From the NCBI GenBank assembly GCA_027296925.1, contig JAPUIP010000640.1, positions 1 to 8,019 of the forward strand: DNA of 8,019 nucleotides. The letters are read 5' to 3'. The DNA is from Candidatus Poribacteria bacterium (lineage in GTDB: Bacteria; Poribacteria; WGA-4E; PCPOR2b). A model generated the notes under the pieces. It made no database searches. It saw only the letters and a program-made list of their open reading frames with translations, and had not been told where the DNA came from. Made by a program: the position numbers and the translations under genes. Shown piece by piece: positions 1-5,850 of the stretch (its first letter is position 1; the number at the start of each line of letters is the position of its first letter).

Positions 1-20
1 GTTTGAAATGATATGATTTT

Positions 21-75
21 GTAGGGGCAGTGCTTGCCCTGCCCGACAGGTGGGCGCAGCAAGCAGCGCCCCTAC
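21..75. repeat. imperfect hairpin repeat, REP-like
   Basis: The left arm GTAGGGGC (21-28), a 2-nt mismatch, then TGCTTGC (31-37) pairs with GCAAGCA (59-65), a 2-nt mismatch, then GCCCCTAC (68-75). That gives 15 paired bases with one internal 2x2 bulge. The loop holds a further small pair, CCTG/CAGG. GTAGGGGC-type palindromes are common dispersed intergenic repeats in several environmental phyla. Membership of such a family is inference, since only this copy with this exact stem is in the window. Confidence 0.75.
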
Positions 76-160
76 CAGAAATCTGCGAATATGCTCAAAC
101 AAAACTGCAAATGGTATAAGGGGTTTTGGGATAAAATCTAATACCATTTCTGAAAGATTA

Positions 161-227
161 TGTAGTGGTCAGGAAGATGGTAGACATTCATTCCCGTAGG
201 GTGGGCACCGCCCACCAGACCACTACA
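161..227. repeat. short element with 10-bp inverted ends
   Basis: TGTAGTGGTC (161-170) and GACCACTACA (218-227) are perfect inverted ends of a 67-bp segment. Inside it is a second perfect stem, GGTGGGC (200-206), loop ACC, GCCCACC (210-216). The segment sits between two copies of a 16-bp direct repeat that overlaps its left end by one base (146-161) and abuts its right end (228-243). The shape resembles a miniature inverted-repeat element, but there is no transposase here, and the flanking repeat is long for a target duplication. A tandem REP-type unit is at least as likely. Confidence 0.6.
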
Positions 228-262
228 ATTTCTGAAAGATTATAAAGCATTCTTATCGGAAC

Positions 263-294
263 TGTAGGGCGGGACTCTGACCCACCGGACTACA
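263..294. repeat. hairpin of second repeat module
   Basis: TGTAG (263-267) pairs with CTACA (290-294), and GGG (271-273) can pair with CCC (281-283), giving a weak imperfect stem. It occupies the same place in its module as the stronger inverted-end element at 161-227. It looks like a decayed copy. Confidence 0.5.
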
Positions 295-415
295 ATTTCT
301 AAGGCGATATTTTCAAACGGAATTGGTATAAGTTTGTACAAAACCGCAGTTTCGATTCGGTGCACCCTCCGGCAGCACGGGACGACAAGGGATAAGGGGT
401 AAAGGAACCAAGGCA

Positions 416-1243
416 TTACGGGGAAACCGACTTGGCGCAACGAAAACCGTGGTTATATGAGCGGCCGTCGCTAGAGTAACGGCGAGATGCATTACTAAAC
501 CACTCGGCTCCGAGCCCATAATGTCCGCCACGCACAACACGAAGCTCACCTGGCCCTCCCGAAGAAGCACCGGTTGGGTTCCGTTTCGGTGAGTTTTGGT
601 AGTAATCTGGACGATACCAATCAGCGCACCATTCGCCGACGTTTCCCATCATATCGTAGAGTCCGTAGCTATTCTCAGGCGGATAGCTACCAACGGGAGT
701 TGGCTGTTCGACGTTATGACCGTAATTTGCCTGGTCCGGGTTAATTGAATCTCCCCATGGGTATCTCTGTCCTTCCAAACCTCCCCGCGCTGCCTTTTCC
801 CACTCGGCTTCGGTGGGAAGTCGTTTTCCTGCCCACTCGGAGTAGTCCCTCGCCGATTCCCAAGAAATACCGATAACCGGCTTGTTTGGCTGGTTGTATT
901 TGGGCTTATCATAAAACGGAAGTGGTTTCCGATGTCCAGTCGCCTCAACGAACTTTTGAAACTGTGCATTTGTCACTTCGTAGACATCTATATAGAACGC
1001 ATCCACATAAACGGTGTGGACAGGTTTCTCATGATCTTTCCCCTCGTCACTACCCATCTGGAATTCACCAGCAGGGATCAGGACCATCTCGGCGCCATCT
1101 TTACCCATGATGCGTTGCGGGCTCTCGGACTGCGGTGACGTTTTCTGAGATCTGATCTTTTTCTCAGAACCGGAGACAGTCGTCATCAAACTTGACAGAC
1201 ACAAAGAGATCACCAAAAGATGTTTACATTCCACGGTACGCAT
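416..1243 (-). CDS. exported SUMF1/FGE-fold protein
   Basis: A 275-residue protein. Residues 1-25 resemble a Sec signal peptide (hydrophobic stretch about 9-22, possible cleavage after VSG) without a lipobox, followed by a polar linker (27-48). The SUMF1/formylglycine-generating-enzyme fold covers about 50-271: MVLIPAGEFQMGS (53-65), the YEVTNAQF region, RLPTEAEWEKAARGG (141-155), YPWGD, YDMMGNVGEWCADWY (196-210) and HGFRCA (265-270). After the signal only C206 and C269 remain, so the C-x4-C pair that binds copper in true FGE is missing. A sulfatase-activating role is therefore unlikely; the fold is also used in binding or structural roles. The gene starts 3 nt after the hyuB stop. AGGA lies only 1 nt before the ATG, so the GTG at codon 4 may be the real start. 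GC is about 50%, below hyuAB. The precise function is unknown. Confidence 0.88.
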   Translation of the reverse strand: MRTVECKHLLVISLCLSSLMTTVSGSEKKIRSQKTSPQSESPQRIMGKDGAEMVLIPAGEFQMGSDEGKDHEKPVHTVYVDAFYIDVYEVTNAQFQKFVEATGHRKPLPFYDKPKYNQPNKPVIGISWESARDYSEWAGKRLPTEAEWEKAARGGLEGQRYPWGDSINPDQANYGHNVEQPTPVGSYPPENSYGLYDMMGNVGEWCADWYRPDYYQNSPKRNPTGASSGGPGELRVVRGGHYGLGAEWFSNASRRYSSDGRSYNHGFRCAKSVSP

Positions 1244-1246
1244 GTC

Positions 1247-3004
1247 CTATTTTGTGGGAATTCCCTTTCCTTCGCGTAGTCGTTGCGTGGCTGCCGTATC
1301 TATCCCCCAGGTCTGGGCGTCAATCACCACGCCGTAGGCATCACGCGCGTGCGCCGGCGTGACCTTTTCTTCCAGAACATCTGCCAGCACCGCTTCCGCA
1401 TCACGCGCAAAGGGATTGCCCCATCCCCCTGCACCGGCCGCAATGTGGCGGAAGAGATCACCCCGTTGGATGGTCAGCGTCGGTTTGGGAGGCAGTTCGC
1501 GGGCCTCTCGATCCGGGTTCAAGATGTTCCGCGACGGCGCCCCCGCTTTGCCGCCATGCAAGCCGTAGGGCATATACTTTGTGCGGTCGGCGCGAATCTG
1601 CAAGGTAGCTTCCTCGGCGAGTAAGCGGAAGTCGCGCACGAGACTCAACCCACCGCGATGCATCCCGGCGCCGCCGGTATCGGCAAGATAGCCGTAACGC
1701 TCAATGCGCAACGGCAACTCCGCTTCCAGCACCTCGACGGGATTGTTGGAGAAATTGACGACGGCGCTTGCCACGCCATCAATTCCATCTTGAGTCGGAC
1801 GTCCGCCCCACGAACCGTAGAGAAATTCGAGAAAGACAAACCCGCGCAGTTGTGTTTTTCCGTCCTGCACGATGCGCTCATAGCCGCCAATGCTCACGCC
1901 GGTATCGCCGCCGATTTCGCACGCAGGAACACGGTCGGGCACGGCTTGAGCGAGCGCTCCAAACACGGCGTTGGCGATGCGAAAACCTGTCAATCCCCGC
2001 GCCGCAACTGGCCCCGGCGGTAGCGGATTGACGATTGTCCCCTCTGGCGCGATGACGGTAATTGGGCGAAAATAGCCACCGTTGTTCGGCACGTCAGCCC
2101 CCATCAAGCAACGTACGCAAGCGTAGGTCGTCGATTGCGTGAATGAGAGCGGGCAGTTGATACCACCTCTAACCTGCGCCGATGAGCCGGTGAAGTCCGC
2201 AGTCAAGTGGTCGCCGCGAACCGTGATCGTGACCACAATCGGAATCGCATCCGGGTCAATGCCGTCGTCGTCGAGGTAGTCGGTGAACGCATAGACGCCG
2301 TCAGGCATCGCGGCAATCTCCGCCCGCGCCAATCGCTCGGCATAGTTGAGCAGTTCGGTGAAATAGACCGATAGTTGCTGCACGCCGTATTTGCCGAACA
2401 ATCCTCGGACGCCCTGCTCACCGACATGCAGGCACGCCAATTCCGCCCGTAAATCGCCCAGGACCTGTCGCGGAATGCGTACGTTGCGAGCGATAAAGTC
2501 GAAGATGGTTTGATTTACTACGCCCGCGTCGTAGAGTTTCAGCAGCGGGATGCACAAGCCTTCCTGATAAAGTTCCGTTGCGTCACAGCCATTTCCGCCC
2601 GGCGTCTTGCCGCCGATATCGGTGTGATGGGCGATGCAAACGACGAAGCCCGCCGGCGATTCCTCATCGAGGAAAATGGGTTTGCAGAGATACATGTCGG
2701 GCAGGTGCGAGCCGCCTTCATACGGGTCGTTCGTGATGTAGATGTCGCCTTCACGCATCTCCCCGCCGAACTTAGCGATGACGGCGCGAGTGAATTCGGG
2801 CACCGAGCCGAGGTGTAGCGGCAGCGTTAAGCCCTGAGCGATGAGTTGCCCATTCGCATCACACACCGCCGCTGACAGATCCATTGAGTTTTTCAGGTTG
2901 GACGAATACGCCGTGCGGACCAGCGCCAATGCCATCTCGTCCACCAGCGCATCGAGCGCGTTCTTGATTAATTCTAATGTGATGGGGTCAAACCGATTCG
3001 TCAT
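1247..3004 (-). CDS. hyuB: hydantoinase B/oxoprolinase-type subunit
   Basis: A 585-residue protein with the full-length HyuB family pattern. It opens with DPITLELIKNALDAL (6-20) and MDLSAAVCD (41-49). It continues with GDIYITNDPYEGGSHLPD (86-103), the probable metal-site AHHTDIGG (125-132), NVRIPRQVLGDLRAEL (174-189), NNGGYFRPITV (307-317), the glycine-rich TGGAGMHRGG (443-452), RADRTKYMPYGLHGG (471-485), and the C-terminal GAGGWGNPFARD (524-535) followed by DAYGVV (555-560). HyuB is the partner of HyuA in ATP-dependent opening of hydantoins or 5-oxoproline. Related complexes (acetone or acetophenone carboxylases) carboxylate ketones, so the substrate cannot be read from sequence. The start is supported by AAAGGCG (3011-3017) 6 nt upstream. 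It follows hyuA by 63 nt with no visible terminator, so co-transcription is likely. Cytoplasmic, with no signal peptide. Confidence 0.95.
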   Translation of the reverse strand: MTNRFDPITLELIKNALDALVDEMALALVRTAYSSNLKNSMDLSAAVCDANGQLIAQGLTLPLHLGSVPEFTRAVIAKFGGEMREGDIYITNDPYEGGSHLPDMYLCKPIFLDEESPAGFVVCIAHHTDIGGKTPGGNGCDATELYQEGLCIPLLKLYDAGVVNQTIFDFIARNVRIPRQVLGDLRAELACLHVGEQGVRGLFGKYGVQQLSVYFTELLNYAERLARAEIAAMPDGVYAFTDYLDDDGIDPDAIPIVVTITVRGDHLTADFTGSSAQVRGGINCPLSFTQSTTYACVRCLMGADVPNNGGYFRPITVIAPEGTIVNPLPPGPVAARGLTGFRIANAVFGALAQAVPDRVPACEIGGDTGVSIGGYERIVQDGKTQLRGFVFLEFLYGSWGGRPTQDGIDGVASAVVNFSNNPVEVLEAELPLRIERYGYLADTGGAGMHRGGLSLVRDFRLLAEEATLQIRADRTKYMPYGLHGGKAGAPSRNILNPDREARELPPKPTLTIQRGDLFRHIAAGAGGWGNPFARDAEAVLADVLEEKVTPAHARDAYGVVIDAQTWGIDTAATQRLREGKGIPTK

Positions 3005-3067
3005 GCAATTCGCCTTTCTGCTTTACATTCGGAGAAATCATCGCAAGAATGCTGACCACAACGGGTA

Positions 3068-5158
3068 TTAACGGGTTTCAATAACCACGTTTCCCCATTC
3101 ATCCCGAGCGGCCGTGTAGTGCGGTGGGACGAGAATGGTTGTGTCGTACTCTTCGACGATGAGCGGTCCCTTTTGGGGTTTGCCTCCCAGCGCATTGCGG
3201 GAGAGAATTGGAACGTCCAGCCATCCAGCCTCCGCACCGAAGTAGCAACGACGATTCTGGAGTGGGGCTTGGGCTATGGGGACAGAATCTTGGGAATTTG
3301 AGATTTCAGATTTGGATGTTGGGATGAGAACAGTTAAGCGCAGATTGACCACCTCAATTGGGTCATCGGGCGCACTGTGCCCATAGGTTCGTTCGTGTTC
3401 AGCAGCAAAGCGTTCGCCCAATCTCCGAGAGAGCGCCGCGTCGCTCATATCCACGTTATCGAGTGACAGCGTCAGTTCGGACGATTGGCCGACGTAGCGA
3501 AGGTCAACCGCACGCTGCAAAACCGGGTTGACGTACCTCCTTCCTTCCCCCGCCAATTCGGCCTGCGCTGCAACTTCCATACGATGCAAAACTTCCGTTA
3601 AATCATCAACGTTGGTTTCGGTGAGCGAGCGTTTATAGGTCTGGAGTGAGTGGTGCGCGATGTCCGCAAATAGCAACCCGAACGCGCTGAAGAGTCCGGG
3701 TGAGGGCGGGATGAGGATGCGCTTCATACCGAGCGACTGTGCTAACTCCGTTGCGTGTAGGGGACCGTCGCCGCCGAAAGCGAACAGCACGAACTCGCGG
3801 GGGTCACGGCCACGCTCTAGGGAAACCGCCCGCGCCGCGCGTGCCATGTTCGCCACAGCAATGCGATGGATACCGTGAGCGGCGTCGGGCAGGTTGAGAT
3901 TGATCGGCGCTGCAATTTTGTCGTGTAGCACTTGATGCGCCTTATCAGCGTTCAACGGCAAGGTACCGCCCGCGAGGTAGTTCGGATTGAGATAGCCAAG
4001 CACAAGATTTGCGTCGGTGAGCGTCGGTTCTTCGCCGCCCAGCGCATAGCAAGCGGGCCCAGGCGCGGCACCTGCACTTTGTGGCCCGACGCGCAGTGCC
4101 CCGCCCTTGTCTACACGAACAATACTTCCACCCCCCGCACCGACCTCGGCAATGTCAATGGCAGGCACGCGCAGGGGATACCCACCGCCTCGACTCAGAC
4201 GGGTGCCAGCCGTGACGCCGCCACCAACCTGGTATTCGGGAGAGCGCATCACCCGACCATCCTCGATGAGTGACGCCTTTGCGGTGGTACCGCCCATGTC
4301 GAGCGTCAGGACGTTCGGGATGCCGGTGCGGTCTGCGAGGGTGAGCGATGCGATAACGCCCGCAGCCGGTCCCGACTCAATGATGTGAATCGGTCTGTCG
4401 GCAGCGGCGGCAGCGGACATCACACCGCCGTTGGATTGCATGATGTACAGCGGCAATCGGGGACTATCGAGTGTGTCCACCAGTTTTTCCGATAACGTCC
4501 GCAAGTATTGGCTGACGATGGGCTGGAGCGTCGCGTTGATGACGGTCGTACTGGTTCGCTCATACTCTTTGATTTCGGGCAGTACGTCGCAGGACAGCGA
4601 GACCGGAAGCTTCGGTGCCAGCTCGCGGACAAGTTCGCTCAATTGGCGTTCATGTGCCGGATTGGCATAGGCATTGATCAAGCAGATGGCCAGCGATTGA
4701 ATCTCTTGGGCCAGGAGCCAGCGAATCACCTTCCGCGCCGCTTCGACATCCAGTGGGCGCACCACCTCGCCGTTTGCCCCGATCCGTTCGGGAACTTCGC
4801 GCCGCAAACGTCTTGGCACCAACGGCGGCGGCTTCTCCCACGTCAGGTCGTAGAGGCGTGGATAACGCAGCCGTCCAATCTCAAGGACGTCCCGAAAGCC
4901 TTCCGTCGTGATGAGCCCGGTCAAAGCCCCCTTGCGCTCCAGTATGGTATTGGTCGCCACTGTCGTGCCGTGCATCACTTCGGCAATCTGGCGTGGCAGT
5001 AGCGGTTCCAAACCGGATACGATACCCCGTGCGTAGTTGTCTGGCGTGGAGGGCACCTTCTGTGTCGTCACTGTGCCATCACTCCCTATCAGCACAATGT
5101 CGGTAAAGGTGCCGCCGATGTCAATGCCGAGGCGATGGGTCTCTTGTGTTGAGTTCAT
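3068..5158 (-). CDS. hyuA: hydantoinase A/oxoprolinase-type subunit
   Basis: A 696-residue protein with the actin-like ATPase organisation of HyuA: GIDIGGTFTD (11-20, phosphate loop 1), HGTTVATNT (63-71), the hydantoinase A core with QSNGG (241-245) and ESGPAAG (261-267), LDMGGTTAK (286-294, phosphate loop 2), GAGGGSIVRVD (340-350), FAFGGDGPLHA (459-469), and a C-terminal region ending near EEYDTTILVPP (669-679). All expected motifs are present and the length is normal. It supplies ATP-driven activation of the substrate for HyuB. Separate A and B genes match the bacterial arrangement; oxoprolinases of many other organisms are fused. GAGGAA (5167-5172) is 8 nt before the ATG, which overlaps the stop of the upstream small gene as ATGA, implying translational coupling. 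A low-complexity linker at about 613-626 is noted separately. The true substrate (N-methylhydantoin, 5-oxoproline or other) is unknown. Confidence 0.95.
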   Translation of the reverse strand: MNSTQETHRLGIDIGGTFTDIVLIGSDGTVTTQKVPSTPDNYARGIVSGLEPLLPRQIAEVMHGTTVATNTILERKGALTGLITTEGFRDVLEIGRLRYPRLYDLTWEKPPPLVPRRLRREVPERIGANGEVVRPLDVEAARKVIRWLLAQEIQSLAICLINAYANPAHERQLSELVRELAPKLPVSLSCDVLPEIKEYERTSTTVINATLQPIVSQYLRTLSEKLVDTLDSPRLPLYIMQSNGGVMSAAAAADRPIHIIESGPAAGVIASLTLADRTGIPNVLTLDMGGTTAKASLIEDGRVMRSPEYQVGGGVTAGTRLSRGGGYPLRVPAIDIAEVGAGGGSIVRVDKGGALRVGPQSAGAAPGPACYALGGEEPTLTDANLVLGYLNPNYLAGGTLPLNADKAHQVLHDKIAAPINLNLPDAAHGIHRIAVANMARAARAVSLERGRDPREFVLFAFGGDGPLHATELAQSLGMKRILIPPSPGLFSAFGLLFADIAHHSLQTYKRSLTETNVDDLTEVLHRMEVAAQAELAGEGRRYVNPVLQRAVDLRYVGQSSELTLSLDNVDMSDAALSRRLGERFAAEHERTYGHSAPDDPIEVVNLRLTVLIPTSKSEISNSQDSVPIAQAPLQNRRCYFGAEAGWLDVPILSRNALGGKPQKGPLIVEEYDTTILVPPHYTAARDEWGNVVIETR

Positions 5159-5499
5159 GTCAGAGGTTCCTCGTTCATCATCTCAGTGTTATCTTTATTA
5201 CGACTGGGGTATAAAAGCATAACAAGCGTTCCCGCTTTTTTTAATCTTTCACCGTTGGCTCCTCGCAGAATGAGATCCCCTGTTAACATACGGTTAAGCT
5301 CCCGAACCTTTTTTCCATAAGTTGAAATCGCGGTTATTATGAACTGAGAAGAGCCCTTTATGACTGGCCCCTTAGAGCCGTCAATGACCGTAACCATATC
5401 TCCAACTTTCAAGTCTTCGTATGTACGTCCGCTCACCCGCCAGGTATCCCCATGAACCGGTAAGACCTTTTCAACTGCAAATACATCTTTTTTACGCAT
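5155..5499 (-). CDS. small protein, EF-Tu domain 2-like barrel
   Basis: I do not recognise a named family. The 114-residue protein starts with FAVEKVLPVHGDTWRVSG (7-24), then LKVGDMVTVID (30-40), FIITAISTYGK (53-63), RMLTGDLILRG (70-80) and LKKAGTLVM (86-94). This order and spacing matches domain 2 of EF-Tu: a strand pair ending in V-x-GR, then KVG-D/E-x-V-x-I/V, then a T-x-I/V strand, then a G-D/E-N-V-x-LLRG-like strand, then an exit x-x-GxVL. No GTPase domain is attached, so it would be a free-standing translation-type beta-barrel. The polar tail (about 98-114) looks disordered. It starts 2 nt after the upstream gene's stop and overlaps hyuA by 4 nt. The ribosome site is weak (GGGGTAACC), suggesting coupling. 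GC over this gene pair is about 47%, against about 60% in the neighbours. A role with the ribosome, or as an immunity or antitoxin-type partner, would be speculation. Confidence 0.72.
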   Translation of the reverse strand: MRKKDVFAVEKVLPVHGDTWRVSGRTYEDLKVGDMVTVIDGSKGPVIKGSSQFIITAISTYGKKVRELNRMLTGDLILRGANGERLKKAGTLVMLLYPSRNKDNTEMMNEEPLT

Positions 5500-5501
5500 G
5501 G

Positions 5502-5765
5502 TTACCCCGCTAAATTCTGGACTGCATTTAAAAACCGTCGTGTCTGCGCAGCCGTTAGCCGTGGTGTCGCGCGAAGCGTAGCATCAACGGCTGCAGGTCC
5601 TCTGATACTTGCTGGAATGCTTATCCCCATTCTTTTGAGGATGTTCCTTGCTTGAGACGCGGTGATCGTCGTACTTGCCCTTCTAGCGAATTCCACCGGA
5701 AGTATATTTGTTCCTACTTCCTGTTCAAGTAGAAATGATTGACTATAGTTCCTCCATACATGCAC
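5502..5765 (-). CDS. unrecognised small protein
   Basis: I do not recognise this protein. The longest reading is 87 residues from a GTG at 5763-5765; an in-frame TAG at 5775-5777 rules out a start further upstream. It is mostly helical in character and basic, with no signal peptide or membrane segment. Two stretches resemble each other: ITASQARNIL (34-43) and LTAAQTRRFL (70-79), with T, A, Q, R and L conserved, suggesting a duplicated helix or helix-hairpin. The start is uncertain. The GTG at 5763-5765 has no good ribosome site, while a later in-frame GTG (5694-5696) follows AGGA at moderate distance and would give about 64 residues. The downstream small gene begins 2 nt after its stop, so the two probably form a pair. 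Whether it is a toxin/antitoxin component or a remnant cannot be decided here. Confidence 0.5.
   Translation of the reverse strand: MHVWRNYSQSFLLEQEVGTNILPVEFARRASTTITASQARNILKRMGISIPASIRGPAAVDATLRATPRLTAAQTRRFLNAVQNLAG
5701..5728 (-). promoter_or_regulatory. possible promoter inside small gene start
   Basis: On the minus strand TTGAAC (5723-5728) and TATACT (5701-5706) are separated by 16 nt. The -10 matches the sigma70 consensus at five of six positions and the -35 at four. It lies within the longest reading of the 87-residue gene. If real, the gene would start later (GTG at 5694-5696, nearly leaderless) or the promoter would mainly serve the downstream hyu genes. Such matches arise by chance in AT-rich DNA. 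Confidence 0.25.
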
Positions 5766-5850
5766 TGGCCGTAGCTACTGAACTTCCACTTTTTGCGCTT
5801 GATCGGTTATCGCTCCTTGTTCATCACGCATCGGCTTTGGATTGTTCAGC

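Larger units (their letters stand above)
146..300. repeat. two tandem diverged hairpin modules
   Basis: The 16-mer ATTTCTGAAAGATTAT occurs at 146-161 and again at 228-243, and its first six bases recur at 295-300. Each full copy is followed by a hairpin module ending in the shared sequence ACTACAATTTCT (222-233 and 289-300). The modules also share CATTC followed by GTAGGG and a CCCACC core. Module 1 is about 82 bp and module 2 about 67 bp, so this reads as a duplicated and diverged repeat unit. Confidence 0.75.
1..415. other. gene-free region with repeats
   Basis: No convincing coding region lies here. The short open frames have no ribosome site and no recognisable protein character. The region downstream of the SUMF1-fold gene is instead filled with hairpin-forming repeats: one imperfect hairpin at 21-75, a 9-bp inverted pair (AAATGGTAT at 109-117, ATACCATTT at 141-149), and two related tandem modules at 146-300. 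A TTTGTACAAA palindrome lies at 333-342. Nothing beyond that palindrome is visible in 301-415. I found no classical hairpin plus U-tract terminator after the stop codon at 416-418, though the repeat hairpins could serve to end or protect the transcript. Confidence 0.7.

Noticed and set aside
146..243. CRISPR-like array
   Set aside because: Only two full direct repeats of 16 bp are present, with hairpin-rich, related spacers and no cas genes.
416..1243. Functional sulfatase-activating FGE
   Set aside because: The C-x4-C active-site cysteine pair is absent and no sulfatase gene is in the window.
4508..5002. A 164-codon plus-strand open frame antisense to hyuA
   Set aside because: It is a shadow of the conserved HyuA N-terminal region, with no ribosome site or recognisable motif.
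5775..5831. Short frame MRDEQGAITDQAQKVEVQ between the propeller gene and the small pair
   Set aside because: It continues upstream as an out-of-frame reading of the propeller gene's end and has no ribosome site at its ATG. The propeller gene itself ends normally.
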